DNA of 64,000 bases. Source: Candidatus Obscuribacterales bacterium. Its GTDB lineage: Bacteria > Cyanobacteriota > Vampirovibrionia > Obscuribacterales > Obscuribacteraceae. The stretch lies in the NCBI GenBank assembly GCA_019752635.1, contig JAIELX010000032.1, positions 62,001-126,000 on the forward strand. The letters run 5' to 3'. The notes under the pieces are model-generated. The model ran no database searches. It was not told where the DNA came from and saw nothing but the letters and a program-made list of their open reading frames with translations. Below are positions 34,463 through 44,244 of the stretch, piece after piece. Made by a program: the position numbers and the translations under genes. Numbering within the stretch: position 1 is the stretch's first letter; each line of letters begins with the position of its first letter.

Positions 34463-37267
34463 CTAGGGCAGGGCTTCGGCGGCTTTCTTGGCTTCCTGCT
34501 CGCGCATGCGATCGAATAGGTCGCCGGTCAGGGCGACGCCGGTGTAGTTCCCCGTACGCGGAGCCCATTGCTCGAACTTATGGCGCAGCTTGGGTTGCGC
34601 GCCAACAACATCCCCGACGGAGCGAGACATGAAGTTCACCGTGCCGCCAAGCACTCCACTGAGCGAAACCGGTTGTCCGGGTCCAGCCGGTGGCAGGAAG
34701 TTGTCTTCTCTATACAAACTACGCAGCCCCTCCGAAACTTTGTTGATGCGTGCCAACAGAACTTCCGGAGCAACATAACCGGGCTGGCCTTTTTCCGGAT
34801 TAGCCGCAATTGCTTTCATCCAGGCCGACAATCCTGCGGACATTATGTCCTCCGGAGCATGGCGCGGCTTGTCGAATTTTGGAATTGATACTTCATTTGC
34901 TCGCGCCGCAGCTGCCATCGAATCGGCCAATGCGTCCACTCTCGGGAAAGTCTTGCTGGCATCGGGATAAACTTGCTTGAGGGTCTTACCGTTGAGCGCA
35001 GGCAGCGGGGTGTCGAGCTGGGCCTTTACCATGCACGGAATGATGGCGTCCCATTCCTTTATCGGTACCGAAATGAACGATCCTTGTTGGTCCATGTTTG
35101 CCCACACATAATTGTCGCCCGGGCGACGCATTGCATTGGCCAGCTGATCCAGCGTCGCTGCGTGTGCCACCACTTTGGCGTCATTATTTGCAAGCTGACG
35201 CAAAGTTTCGGCGGTTAGTTTAATTCTCCAGGCGTCGACGCCATGAACCTCGATACCTAAGGGATTACCGTCTTCCACGAATTCCTTGCCGTACATGCTT
35301 CGGGTTTCCAACTGTCCCGGACCGGTCTTACCGGCCGCCGGCTTGCGCAACGAACCAAGCAACACAGCCAAGGACAGACCCGTATTCGGGTCGATTGACG
35401 TGCCAAACATGTCTGCAGTGTTTTCGTTTGCTTGAGCACGCAGAAGCTCGGTGAACAACTCGCTCTTTTTCATCGTTCCATGGCCCGGCACTTGCACCGG
35501 TACATCGGCGATGCCTCTGTCCGCCATTGCTTTGGCGACAACATCCTGTTTCAAAATATGGTCTCGAAGATTCTGAGGGAATCGCAGCAAATCACCGAAG
35601 ATCAGGTCGTGTCCCAACTCGTGAGGATAAACACCGGCAACGTGAACACCAAGCATGCTTCTGTATTCGCGCGGAAGCACAATTACAGCCGTATCGGTAA
35701 CGCCCTTGATTGCAGGAATGGTGTACGGTCCAGCACCGTTAGAATCAAATATAAGGAAGATCGGGGAATTGGTACCACGCAATACTTCTTCAGGTTTGAT
35801 GCCGTTCTGGCGCAAAAGGTTCATCAGATTATTGTGAACTGAACGCGAGTACTGGTTCAGATCAACGATTTCGGGAAGCTGTTTTGGAATACCCAACTGC
35901 GAATTGGCGACGCGGAAGTGTTCCAACAGAAAACCGGCTTGCTGCACATGCTCGGGAGTTTGAACTTGAGCCGCCAATTCAAGCAATGACTTGTTGTTGG
36001 CAAAGTGGCCTTCATCCAACGGCGGCTTGCCGTCACGCATTGCCTGTGTTAATGGCGACTCCACGCTCTCGCGGAAGTTATCCACTTTCATCTGCTGCGA
36101 ATCTGTCTTTCCGGCTTGCTCGCGAACAGTGACAGCCATTTGACCGACAGTATCAGCGTCATTGACCTTAGGACCCGTCGTCGCCGCCACCACAGGTTTA
36201 TCTGTCGGTACGGGAGTGAGATCAGTCGGCTTGCCTGCTGGTTTAGCTGATGGATTCAGAGCGTCCTCACCCGCCATCAGACGTCGCACGCTTGAGGTTC
36301 CGGCAGTCGTAGCTTCGGCGGTCGGCGCAACTACTCTTCCTTCGGCAACCGCGGCTTTGTCGCCTAGCAGCGTATCGATGCGCTCCGGCATTCGATTGTG
36401 CTGACGCTTGTGTTGCAAATAGGCTTCCAGGGCATTTGCCATTCTCGGATTAACATCACCTGGCGCTGCATGGTGGTGTTTGAGATCGCGTTGAATAGCA
36501 GCGAGTTTCTGGTCGATGGTTAGGGAAGGTCCGTCTTCAGCGTGCCCTCTTCGCGCTAATCGCGCAGCGATAGCATCCGTGGTGGCATCGGCAGTACGAG
36601 CACTCCAATTGAAGAATCTACCGGCAGCATACTTATCTGAATTGTAGAAATCTTCTTTCCACAAGTCGAAATTGCGTCCGGTCGAAGTCAAGCCCAGAGC
36701 GCGGCCGGTAAGACGTTCGGCTCCAATCCCCACAGGCATGCCGGCCGCCATGTCGACGGCGAACAGTCCCCAGCCATCAGCCATCATTTTGGCGGCACCG
36801 TGAATGGTGTTCATATCTTTATTTTCCGAGACCGCATTGAATGCTCCCACCATCGGAGCCGCCACATCGCGGACCATGAAGTAACTCATCAAGCTACCCG
36901 CCAGAGCACGAGCGGCACCGGCTTTAGGCAGCAAGACGCGCATGCCTACACCAAATGCAGCAGCCATACCCATTTTCAGACCAAACTCGCCCGGATTGTC
37001 CCAGTTGTGCTTGACTCCGTTAAGCACGCCTTGCGGTAAAAGACTCAATCCTTCAGCAGTCACAAGGGCATAACGACCAACTTTATATTCGGCGATCGCC
37101 TCAAGCGTCTTATCGGAATATTTTGGCTCTGCGGCTGAACTAGCCGGCTTAGCAGATAAGAAATCGCTCACGGTGAGACTGCTACGAAGCACGTCGCTGG
37201 CATCGTTCTTTTGATCCGAGGTCGGCAAAAGATCCTTATCAGAGCCGAGATTTCTGTTGTCGCTCAT
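34463..37267 (-). CDS. Large modular protein: type B N-terminal domain + HExxH metalloprotease-like module
   Basis: The 934-residue product (from ATG 37267; GCGGGAA about 9 nt upstream) starts with a disordered segment. A Gly/Ala-rich helical domain of about 110 residues follows (NPGEFGLKMGMAAAFGVG). It matches the N-terminal domain of the 55.7 kb NADAR gene, and I call it type B. A long linker follows. The C-terminal half holds HELGH at about residues 549-553 and a downstream ANENTADMFG at about 613-622, where E615 and D619 suit a gluzincin third ligand. No signal peptide is visible. The domain exchange suggests an effector role. An upstream ATG at 37402 exists but gives an unlikely N-terminus. 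Confidence 0.72.
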   Translation of the reverse strand: MSDNRNLGSDKDLLPTSDQKNDASDVLRSSLTVSDFLSAKPASSAAEPKYSDKTLEAIAEYKVGRYALVTAEGLSLLPQGVLNGVKHNWDNPGEFGLKMGMAAAFGVGMRVLLPKAGAARALAGSLMSYFMVRDVAAPMVGAFNAVSENKDMNTIHGAAKMMADGWGLFAVDMAAGMPVGIGAERLTGRALGLTSTGRNFDLWKEDFYNSDKYAAGRFFNWSARTADATTDAIAARLARRGHAEDGPSLTIDQKLAAIQRDLKHHHAAPGDVNPRMANALEAYLQHKRQHNRMPERIDTLLGDKAAVAEGRVVAPTAEATTAGTSSVRRLMAGEDALNPSAKPAGKPTDLTPVPTDKPVVAATTGPKVNDADTVGQMAVTVREQAGKTDSQQMKVDNFRESVESPLTQAMRDGKPPLDEGHFANNKSLLELAAQVQTPEHVQQAGFLLEHFRVANSQLGIPKQLPEIVDLNQYSRSVHNNLMNLLRQNGIKPEEVLRGTNSPIFLIFDSNGAGPYTIPAIKGVTDTAVIVLPREYRSMLGVHVAGVYPHELGHDLIFGDLLRFPQNLRDHILKQDVVAKAMADRGIADVPVQVPGHGTMKKSELFTELLRAQANENTADMFGTSIDPNTGLSLAVLLGSLRKPAAGKTGPGQLETRSMYGKEFVEDGNPLGIEVHGVDAWRIKLTAETLRQLANNDAKVVAHAATLDQLANAMRRPGDNYVWANMDQQGSFISVPIKEWDAIIPCMVKAQLDTPLPALNGKTLKQVYPDASKTFPRVDALADSMAAAARANEVSIPKFDKPRHAPEDIMSAGLSAWMKAIAANPEKGQPGYVAPEVLLARINKVSEGLRSLYREDNFLPPAGPGQPVSLSGVLGGTVNFMSRSVGDVVGAQPKLRHKFEQWAPRTGNYTGVALTGDLFDRMREQEAKKAAEALP

Positions 37268-37614
37268 TAGTTTGTTTCCCGCACTAGGGCCCGCCCGTAT
37301 GTAAAGAAAGTAAGCGAACCGGCAGGGGATGTCGATACTACGGAAGGTGGCATAGCTACGTGGATACCCCCCTGAGTCATTTAGGTTGGATCTAGTTGCC
37401 AACGCAACAAAACGTGAGAGAATCCGCAGCTAAAGCCAATTTCAACATGCTAAGGTGTTAAACTCGACGAAGTTGATAATCCTCTCATGCAGCGGAACCC
37501 TTGCACAGACGGGCTTAGAGATGAGCGCCAACTCATACGACAGTCACAAAATAGTCACCAGTTTTATATGAACCTCGTTTAACTTACGTTCAAAATGGAG
37601 CTTCGAAATAAGCA
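37268..37614. promoter_or_regulatory. 347-bp divergent region upstream of fabG
   Basis: No gene was recognised. It separates the metalloprotease-like gene (leftward) from fabG (rightward). Near 37567-37590 a TGAAC...GTTCA pair flanks AT-rich sequence close to the fabG start. It could be an operator for a fatty-acid regulator, but no known site was matched. Confidence 0.3.
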
Positions 37615-38403
37615 ATGACCACGGATCAAATTACAAAGACACAAGACAGCTTAACGGCAGCTAAGCCTCTAAAAGATCAAGTTGCGGTTGTAACGGGCTC
37701 GGGACGAGGCATAGGCAGGGCGATTGCAGAAACCCTCATGGCGGCCGGCGCCAAGATTGTCATTTCAGATATAAATGAAGAGACTTGCAACCAAACAGCT
37801 AAAGAACTTTGCGATCTCGGTGGCGAAGTAATCGGCGTGCGCTGCAATGTCACCGCCAGCGAAGACGTACAAAAGCTAGTAGAGACAGTGGTAGCTAAGT
37901 GGGGCCGCATCGACGTACTTGTGAATAACGCCGGCATCACTCGCGACCAGTTGATCATGAGAATGACCGAACAAGAATGGCAGTCAGTGATTGACACCAA
38001 TTTGACATCGGCATTCAAAGTATCGCAACCGATTCTCAAAGTTATGTCCAAACAACGGTATGGACGCATCGTCAACATCGCAAGCACAACAGGCGTTCAC
38101 GGCAATTTCGGGCAGATCAACTACGCCGCGGCGAAGGCCGGTCTTATCGGTTTGACTAAAACCGTCGCCATTGAGTACGCATCCCGATCGATCACCAGCA
38201 ATGCTGTCGCTCCCGGATTCATTGATACGGCAATGACCCAAGCGATGAAAGACGAAGCCCGCAACAAGATCCTGGAAAAGATTCCAATGCAACGCATGGG
38301 AACACCGGCGGATATTGCCAATACGGTGCTCTTCCTCTGCTTGCCCACATCCGGCTACATCACCGGACAAACCATTGAAGTCAATGGCGGCCTGTACACC
38401 TAA
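37615..38403 (+). CDS. fabG: 3-oxoacyl-[ACP] reductase
   Basis: The 262-residue SDR enzyme reduces 3-oxoacyl-ACP with NADPH. It shows the dinucleotide motif [17 protein letters not shown], and the catalytic set N130, S157, Y170 and K174 ([10 protein letters not shown]). The C-terminal GQTIEVNGG strand is typical. An N-terminal extension of about 20 residues precedes the Rossmann fold. A terminator follows the stop directly, so it is a separate unit from acpP although both serve fatty-acid synthesis. Confidence 0.95.
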   Translation: MTTDQITKTQDSLTAAKPLKDQVAVVTGSGRGIGRAIAETLMAAGAKIVISDINEETCNQTAKELCDLGGEVIGVRCNVTASEDVQKLVETVVAKWGRIDVLVNNAGITRDQLIMRMTEQEWQSVIDTNLTSAFKVSQPILKVMSKQRYGRIVNIASTTGVHGNFGQINYAAAKAGLIGLTKTVAIEYASRSITSNAVAPGFIDTAMTQAMKDEARNKILEKIPMQRMGTPADIANTVLFLCLPTSGYITGQTIEVNGGLYT

Positions 38404-38427
38404 GTCTTCGCTGCAAAAGTAAAAGTG

Positions 38428-38464
38428 AACGTAGTGCTGCTAGTCGGCACTACGTTTTCTTTTG
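38428..38464 (+). terminator. Rho-independent terminator after fabG
   Basis: AACGTAGTGC (38428-38437) pairs perfectly with GCACTACGTT (38447-38456) across a 9-nt loop, followed by TTTTCTTTT. It lies 25 nt after the fabG stop. Confidence 0.9.
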
Positions 38465-38798
38465 ACAACCCGGAAGCGACGCTGCGCTCTTTGCACCGGG
38501 AAACCCGCTCGGTCTGCGCTTGCCAGAACAAGTTCGCGATCAAGAACATATTGATATGTCGAAAACGCATTTCTTATTCGGTTCTAATGTATAGTTCCCG
38601 CAGAGTGAATTGCAATGCGAAAGCATCGCTATTACAGGGGTTACAGCCTCATTCGCCCTCATGAAACAAGTTTCCGCAACGAATTATAGATGCAACTGGT
38701 TGCATACAAGGCAACGTGTTATCCTAAATCTGCTGACAGAGAGCATCTGGCTGACATTGTCACGGTTGCGTTTTCCGATTAAGGGAGAAATAAGACTC
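38465..38798. promoter_or_regulatory. 334-bp region between the fabG terminator and acpP
   Basis: This region should carry the acpP promoter. A long open frame runs through it into acpP from 38610, but it has no start with ribosome-binding support and no family similarity before the acpP ATG. An AAGGGAG precedes the acpP start. I could not name a -35/-10 pair confidently. Confidence 0.4.
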
Positions 38799-39038
38799 AT
38801 GGAAGAAAAGGAAGCCTTCGAGCGTGTAAAGAAGGTTGCCGTAGCTCAACTCAATGTGAACGCTGACGAAGTGACTATCGAAGCGAGCTTCACTAAGGAT
38901 TTGGGCGCAGATTCGCTCGACACCGTCGAGTTGGTAATGGCCCTTGAAGAAGAATTTGGCATGGAAATCCCGGATGAGGATGCCGAAAAGATTACTACCG
39001 TAGGCGAAGCCGTTAAGTACATTTCTTCGCACCTCTAA
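38799..39038 (+). CDS. acpP: Acyl carrier protein
   Basis: The 79-residue acidic four-helix protein carries the growing acyl chain on a phosphopantetheine attached to S39 in the motif [12 protein letters not shown]. Its sequence through [16 protein letters not shown] matches bacterial AcpP. The ATG at 38799 is chosen for length and for AAGGGAG about 12 nt upstream. It is followed by fabF after 139 nt that fold into a compact RNA. Confidence 0.97.
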   Translation: MEEKEAFERVKKVAVAQLNVNADEVTIEASFTKDLGADSLDTVELVMALEEEFGMEIPDEDAEKITTVGEAVKYISSHL

Positions 39039-39063
39039 TCTTTGCCGCTAGTCCCGAACAAAA

Positions 39064-39147
39064 GGGGACCGTGCCTGCCTGAGGGGTCGCACCTTGATCC
39101 CGACCGTTGTGAAAACGGAAAGCACAAGCACGGTCCGCTGTCTGTTT
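39064..39147 (+). ncRNA. Structured RNA element between acpP and fabF (candidate)
   Basis: Outer stem GGACCGTGC (39066-39074) pairs perfectly with GCACGGTCC (39128-39136). Inside are two hairpins: GGGGTC (39083-39088) with GATCCC (39096-39101), and CCGTT (39104-39108) with AACGG (39114-39118). This is a three-way junction. GCTGTCTGTTTT follows. It could be an attenuator, a riboswitch-like leader of fabF, or a terminator of acpP. I do not recognise a known RNA family. Confidence 0.55.
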
Positions 39148-39177
39148 TAAGAAGTAACCACGAACCACAAAGCATTC

Positions 39178-40428
39178 ATGACCAATCGTAGAGTAGTTGT
39201 AACAGGTGTTGGAATAGTCTCTTCTCTGGGAATGGGAAAAGATCTCTTCTGGGAAAACATCCTGGCGGGTAAATCCGGCATCTCGAAAGTTACGATGATC
39301 GACGAAAAATTTCAGTCTTACTGCAAAATCGCCGGTCAGATTAAGGACTTCGACTCCAAGCAATACATGGAGCCGAAACAAGCAAAACGAATGGACAGGT
39401 TTATTCAGTTCGCGGTAGCGGCAAGTAAACTTGCCGTCGCCGATGCTGGAATCGACATGTCCAAAGAGAACCCCGACAGGGTGGGAGTGGTAGTCGGCTC
39501 TGCAGCCGGCGGTTTCGACACCATCGAAAAGAACTTCAAAATACTGATCGAAAAAGGCCCGGACCGCGTCTCACCATTTACGGTTCCCATGCTAATCGTT
39601 AACATGGCCGCAGGCTGGGTCTCAATGCTGCATAATGCACGAGGTCCGAACTCGTGCACGGTGACCGCATGCGCGACATCCACCCATTCAATTGGCGACG
39701 CCTACAAAATTATTCAACGAGATGAAGCTGACGTTATGTTCGCCGGTGGAACTGAAGCACCGGTAACAGCACTGTGCATGGCTGGTTTCGCTGCGGCTCG
39801 CACATTGTCCGAGCGCAATAACGAACCGGAGAGGGCAAGTCGCCCGTGGGATAAAGACCGTGACGGCTTCGTCATGGCCGAGGGCGGCGCTATTCTCATT
39901 TTGGAATCACTGGAGCACGCGCTCGAACGAGGTGCAACCATATACGGTGAAGTAGCCGGATATGGAATGACCGGTGATGCTTACGATATTGTGGCACCTT
40001 GTGCCGATGGCGAAGGTGCCTCCCGCGCGATGCTGGTTGCACTGAAGAGTGCCAACTTGAGTCCCACCGATGTCAACTACATCAACGCTCACGGAACTTC
40101 AACACTTCTAGGCGATCGGGCCGAAACAAGGGCCATTCGCAGAGCCTTCGGAGCTCACGCCGACAATATCGCTGTGAGTTCGACAAAATCAATGACAGGC
40201 CACTTGCTTGGCGCAGCCGGTGCCATTGAAGCTGCAATTTCGATCCTGGCTTTGCGCGATTCTGCCATTCCTCCCACTATCAATTTGGAAAACGTCGATT
40301 CCGAATGCGATTTGGACTATGTACCGCTGACAGCCCGGCGCGATGCCAAAGTCAACGTTGCCATGTCCAACAGTTTCGGCTTCGGCGGTCATAATGCCTG
40401 CCTGGTATTCAAGAAATACATGGATTGA
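39178..40428 (+). CDS. fabF: 3-oxoacyl-[ACP] synthase II
   Basis: The 416-residue condensing enzyme elongates acyl-ACP with malonyl-ACP. It has the Cys-His-His triad: C165 in TVTACATSTHS, H305 in NAHGTSTLLGD and H342 in SMTGHLLGAAGAIEA. The C-terminal FGFGGHNACLVF is the KAS II hallmark. Length is normal. It follows acpP closely, separated by the structured RNA candidate, and precedes gatA by 15 nt. Confidence 0.97.
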   Translation: MTNRRVVVTGVGIVSSLGMGKDLFWENILAGKSGISKVTMIDEKFQSYCKIAGQIKDFDSKQYMEPKQAKRMDRFIQFAVAASKLAVADAGIDMSKENPDRVGVVVGSAAGGFDTIEKNFKILIEKGPDRVSPFTVPMLIVNMAAGWVSMLHNARGPNSCTVTACATSTHSIGDAYKIIQRDEADVMFAGGTEAPVTALCMAGFAAARTLSERNNEPERASRPWDKDRDGFVMAEGGAILILESLEHALERGATIYGEVAGYGMTGDAYDIVAPCADGEGASRAMLVALKSANLSPTDVNYINAHGTSTLLGDRAETRAIRRAFGAHADNIAVSSTKSMTGHLLGAAGAIEAAISILALRDSAIPPTINLENVDSECDLDYVPLTARRDAKVNVAMSNSFGFGGHNACLVFKKYMD

Positions 40429-40443
40429 TGCGCGGGAGGCAAG

Positions 40444-41931
40444 ATGGCAAACGTAATCGGCAAATCAGCCACCGAGCTTCGCCATTTGCTGGAGAAAAAG
40501 GAACTGCGCGCAGTTGAAATTGCGGAGCAGCACTTGAGGCACCTTCGTGCTCATGAAAGCGAACTCGATGCCTTTAACACCGTAACAGACGCGCTTGCGT
40601 TACGCCAAGCAGAAAACATAGACCGCCTGGTAGAAGCAAACAAACCGCTTCCTCCACTGGCCGGAGTGCCGGTCGCGTTGAAAGACAACATGTGCGTGTC
40701 CGGATTTCCAACTACGTGTTCAAGCAGAATTTTGGAGAATTTCATTCCACCTTATCATGGCGCAGTGTCTGAGAAGCTGCTCGCCGCCGGAGCCCTGATC
40801 CTGGGCAAAACCAACATGGACGAATTCGCCATGGGCTCCTCAACTGAAAACAGCGCATTCAAGAAAACAAAGAACCCGTGGAACACAGGCACCGTTCCTG
40901 GTGGCAGCTCCGGAGGCTCGGCCGTTTCCGTAGCTTCCGGTAGCACTGCTATTGCGTTCGGCTCCGATACCGGTGGTTCTATTCGACAGCCGGCCTCGTT
41001 TTGCGGCGTGGCAGGAATGAAACCCACTTATGGTCTGGTTTCACGATATGGTCTGGTGGCTTACGCATCCAGCCTTGATCAAATTGGTCCCTTCGGAAAG
41101 TGCGTCGATGATATCGCGCTTGCCTTGTCCGTGATTGCAGGGCACGATGCGCGCGATTCGACGTCATACGCGCGCGAACTTCCGGACTTTGTCGGTGAGT
41201 CGAAACTGCCGGTCAAAGGAATGCGAGTCGGACTGATTCGAGAATTGACCGGTGAGGGCGTGGAGCCCGAGGTCAACAAGGCTATCGAAGAAGCGACCAA
41301 AACATTGCGCGATCAAGGCGTCATAGTCGAAGAAGTCTCGATGCCCTACCTCAAACATGCGCTTCCTGTCTATTATTTGATTGCGACCGCCGAGGCATCT
41401 TCGAACCTCGCTCGCTTCGACGGGGTTCGTTACGGATCGCGAGACGCTGATGCATCGGATTTGTTATCAATGTATCTCCAAACTCGCCATTCGGGCTTTG
41501 GTGCCGAGGTAAAACTGCGAATAATGCTGGGTACTTATGCGTTGAGTTCCGGCTATTACGATGCCTACTACAAGAAAGCTCAGCAGGTCAGGAGACTGAT
41601 CCGGAACGAGTTTGATGAGCAGTTCCGTAACTACGATCTTCTTATTTCTCCGACATCACCTTCGGTGGCATTCGAGTTCGGCTCGAAGTCGGAGGACCCT
41701 TTAACTATGTATTTGAGCGACATTGCCACCATACCGGCCAACCTGGCCGGTATTCCGGGAATATCGATCAACTGTGGTTCGGGGCGCTACGGCTTGCCCG
41801 TAGGATTACAGATTCTGGGACCGGCGCTTGGTGACGCCGCTGTACTCAGGCTTGCCCGTGCGTTCGAGAGCGCCACAAATTTTCACAACATGCGACCGGG
41901 TAAATTTCCACCCGTGTCAGCTTCTGCGTAA
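40444..41931 (+). CDS. gatA: Glu-tRNA(Gln)/Asp-tRNA(Asn) amidotransferase subunit A
   Basis: This is the amidase subunit of the GatCAB complex, which makes Gln-tRNA(Gln) from Glu-tRNA(Gln). It shows the amidase signature GGSSGGSAVSVASGSTAIAF and the cis-Ser/Ser nucleophile segment SDTGGSIRQPASFCGV, with the catalytic Lys in GVPVALKDN near residue 81. The 495-residue length and the C-terminal GLPVGLQILGPALGD match GatA. gatB and gatC are not adjacent. The 15-nt gap after fabF suggests a shared mRNA. Confidence 0.96.
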   Translation: MANVIGKSATELRHLLEKKELRAVEIAEQHLRHLRAHESELDAFNTVTDALALRQAENIDRLVEANKPLPPLAGVPVALKDNMCVSGFPTTCSSRILENFIPPYHGAVSEKLLAAGALILGKTNMDEFAMGSSTENSAFKKTKNPWNTGTVPGGSSGGSAVSVASGSTAIAFGSDTGGSIRQPASFCGVAGMKPTYGLVSRYGLVAYASSLDQIGPFGKCVDDIALALSVIAGHDARDSTSYARELPDFVGESKLPVKGMRVGLIRELTGEGVEPEVNKAIEEATKTLRDQGVIVEEVSMPYLKHALPVYYLIATAEASSNLARFDGVRYGSRDADASDLLSMYLQTRHSGFGAEVKLRIMLGTYALSSGYYDAYYKKAQQVRRLIRNEFDEQFRNYDLLISPTSPSVAFEFGSKSEDPLTMYLSDIATIPANLAGIPGISINCGSGRYGLPVGLQILGPALGDAAVLRLARAFESATNFHNMRPGKFPPVSASA

Positions 41932-41958
41932 TTCGTCCCAGCGATGAGGTATTCGGCG

Positions 41959-42357
41959 ATGGTCAAACAAACACTCACTTCACTCTCATTATCAGCCGCG
42001 CTCTGCGTGACATTAGCCACTCAAGGCGCGATCGCCCAGGGCAGCAACGACTTTTTCGGCGGAACACAGGGGGATCCAAACAAGAATAACGTTCCCGGAG
42101 CCCAGGCAGCCGAGCAAGCGCTGGCCAACAGCGGCAGCGGTGACTACACTTCCGACGAAAAGCGCATGCAAAAGAAGTACAAACTCAACATGAAGCTAGC
42201 GCAAGGTCTGATCGACAAGGGCGATCAAATGATGAAAGAAGGCGAAAAACGCAAGAACGATAAGTCTTTGAAAAAAGGAAAGATTCTCAAGGAAATCGGC
42301 GAAAAGCGCCTTGCTCAGCTAAAGGAAAACAATCCGGTACCTGACACGAAAATGTAA
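41959..42357 (+). CDS. Small secreted protein
   Basis: I do not recognise a family. The product has a signal peptide (SLSLSAALCVTLATQGAIAQ) and a mature part that is Lys/Glu-rich and helical, with a repeated KK/KG pattern. The ATG at 41959 is favoured because GAGG lies about 9 nt upstream; ATG 41944 is the alternative. It is 27 nt after gatA and followed by a strong terminator, so it may be the last gene of the fabF-gatA unit. Confidence 0.65.
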   Translation: MVKQTLTSLSLSAALCVTLATQGAIAQGSNDFFGGTQGDPNKNNVPGAQAAEQALANSGSGDYTSDEKRMQKKYKLNMKLAQGLIDKGDQMMKEGEKRKNDKSLKKGKILKEIGEKRLAQLKENNPVPDTKM

Positions 42358-42397
42358 TTCGGTCGGTAAAGATCCATAGGGTCCAAAATTTTTCGCA

Positions 42398-42434
42398 ACG
42401 AGCGGGCACCAGATACAGTGCCCGCTCGTCTTTT
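42398..42434 (+). terminator. Rho-independent terminator after the fabF-gatA unit
   Basis: ACGAGCGGGCAC (42398-42409) pairs perfectly with GTGCCCGCTCGT (42418-42429) over an 8-nt loop, followed by CTTTTG. The upstream AAAATTTTT makes it possibly active on both strands. Confidence 0.9.
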
Positions 42435-42715
42435 GTGTCACCGTTACCAACGTACCGAATGGGCGCGGCAAACGCTAAGTGGAGAAACCTCACCCCAAAA
42501 GCTATGGTTTTCCCCATACACTTTCACTCACCCGAACAAACCGCTGCAGTCCCGCCATCTTCAGTCAAATGCGCCCCGGGGGAAACCCCAGCAAGCCAGT
42601 TCTAGCCACAACACTAACAGACTGGTTGGAAATTCTTCGGATAGCATTAATATAGGCGGTCAAGTCCGCAGGTTATCTCCCCCACTCAAAAGGTCTTTAC
42701 TCTGGAGGGCGCGCA

Positions 42716-44233
42716 ATGCCTGAGCAGTTCCAGGGCGACTCTAATCCGGTTCATCAGTTGAGCGCATCCGAATTGGTTGACAATTTGGCTAGCTATATTC
42801 TGGGTTCCTGGCTGCATGTGCCCGAAAACGAATCTTACCGGGAATCCGTCACCGCAATGCTTGGTGAAGCTATTAGCGAGCTGAAAACGCTGAGCGAACA
42901 AACGTCGTGCGACAGGCTAAGAGGGAAGACTTTGAGAGTGCAACTCTTCCTGGCTAATCATGACAATACGCCGGAGCACGTCCTGGACTTGCTGGCCGGT
43001 GGAGAACACACAGCGGTGATCGTACGAGTCGCCGAACACCCGCGTACAACACTGAGCACTCTTGAACGGCTCGCCGGTCATGAATCGGCAGAAGTCCGTT
43101 GCGCAGTTGCCCAGAATCGCAACGCCAGCGAGCAAACGATCAGAAAGTTGCTTGAAGACCCGGACCCTACCGTAAGATACGATCTTGCCGAGTCCTATCA
43201 TTTACCGAAAGACGTTTTAACCGCTTTGTCCGGCGACGAAAACCCTTATGTGGCCTGCCGCGCCTCCCAAACATTGTCGAGACTTTCATCGGGAGACAGT
43301 CCCGCCGACACTCGCACCACTTCGGTTTACCTGGTTGAGGATAGCGATTTCCTGCGCTCATGTCTGCAAATGCAGGTAGAATCGACGCCCGGAATGGAAG
43401 TGGCCGGTTTTGCAGCGGAAGGCAAACAAGCGCTGGAACAGATTATAGCGCTGCGTCCCGATCTCGTCTTGATGGACATCGGGATGCCGGGCATCGATGG
43501 CATCACAGTTACACGGGCGGTGAAGGAAGCGTGGCCCGACTCGCGAATCATCATGCTCACCGGCCATGACAGCGAGGATGAAATCCTGGCAGCGTTCGAT
43601 GCCGGCGCAGACGGTTACTTCCTCAAGACAAGCGATTATCGCTTACTCGATCATGCGGCGGAAGCCGTGCTGGGCGGAGGAACATGGGTCGATCCGGCAG
43701 TCGCACCGACTTTGCTGCGTCACGTCATAGATCGTGTGATTGGACCTTCGACGGCGTTGCCAACCACCAACGAGAACTCAGAGCCTGTGATGGCGCTCTT
43801 GAGACTCTCGAGCGACAGGCGAAAGAAGGGTAAATTCGAGCAAGCGGTGTCTATCTGCGAATCAGCCGTACTAGTCGCGGAGACGGAATACGGTACAGCA
43901 CACGAGTTGACAGCGCTGGCACTGGCGCAATTAGCCGACCTGCACTATTCTCGCGCCGCATACTCCGATTGTGAGCCGTTTTATCTTAAACTGCTCATGA
44001 GTAAACGCCAATCACTCAAACCGTCAAGTTGTCGGCTGGAACGCGATCTGCTCGCACTGGCCCGACTGGCCGACATGAGCGGCAACAAGGAACGGGCCTC
44101 CAGCATCATGGACTGGTACCAGGAAATCACCGACGGAGCAGGCAAACAATCACTGGACGCCGATGCTCGCGACCAGTTCCGCATTCTTCTGGATTCAAGC
44201 GACGCTCAGGAAGAGGAAGATCGCAATAACTAG
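42716..44233 (+). CDS. Response regulator with LRV-like N-terminus and C-terminal TPR-like region
   Basis: The 505-residue product has three parts. Residues 75-195 are LRV/HEAT-type helical repeats (LAGHESAEVRCAVAQNRNAS and related units of about 24 residues). Residues 203-325 form a receiver domain, with VEDSDF, the phosphoacceptor near D253 in LMDIGMPGIDG, a Thr in MLTGHD and the Lys in YFLKTSD. Residues 350-500 are TPR-like. There is no DNA-binding domain, so the output is probably protein contact. The start ATG follows GGAGGG by 7 nt. Its kinase is unknown. Confidence 0.85.
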   Translation: MPEQFQGDSNPVHQLSASELVDNLASYILGSWLHVPENESYRESVTAMLGEAISELKTLSEQTSCDRLRGKTLRVQLFLANHDNTPEHVLDLLAGGEHTAVIVRVAEHPRTTLSTLERLAGHESAEVRCAVAQNRNASEQTIRKLLEDPDPTVRYDLAESYHLPKDVLTALSGDENPYVACRASQTLSRLSSGDSPADTRTTSVYLVEDSDFLRSCLQMQVESTPGMEVAGFAAEGKQALEQIIALRPDLVLMDIGMPGIDGITVTRAVKEAWPDSRIIMLTGHDSEDEILAAFDAGADGYFLKTSDYRLLDHAAEAVLGGGTWVDPAVAPTLLRHVIDRVIGPSTALPTTNENSEPVMALLRLSSDRRKKGKFEQAVSICESAVLVAETEYGTAHELTALALAQLADLHYSRAAYSDCEPFYLKLLMSKRQSLKPSSCRLERDLLALARLADMSGNKERASSIMDWYQEITDGAGKQSLDADARDQFRILLDSSDAQEEEDRNN

Positions 44234-44244
44234 ACTGCCTTTTT

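Noticed and set aside
38610..38798. N-terminal extension of acpP
   Set aside because: Translation of this segment shows no acyl-carrier similarity, and the acpP ATG has the ribosome-binding site.
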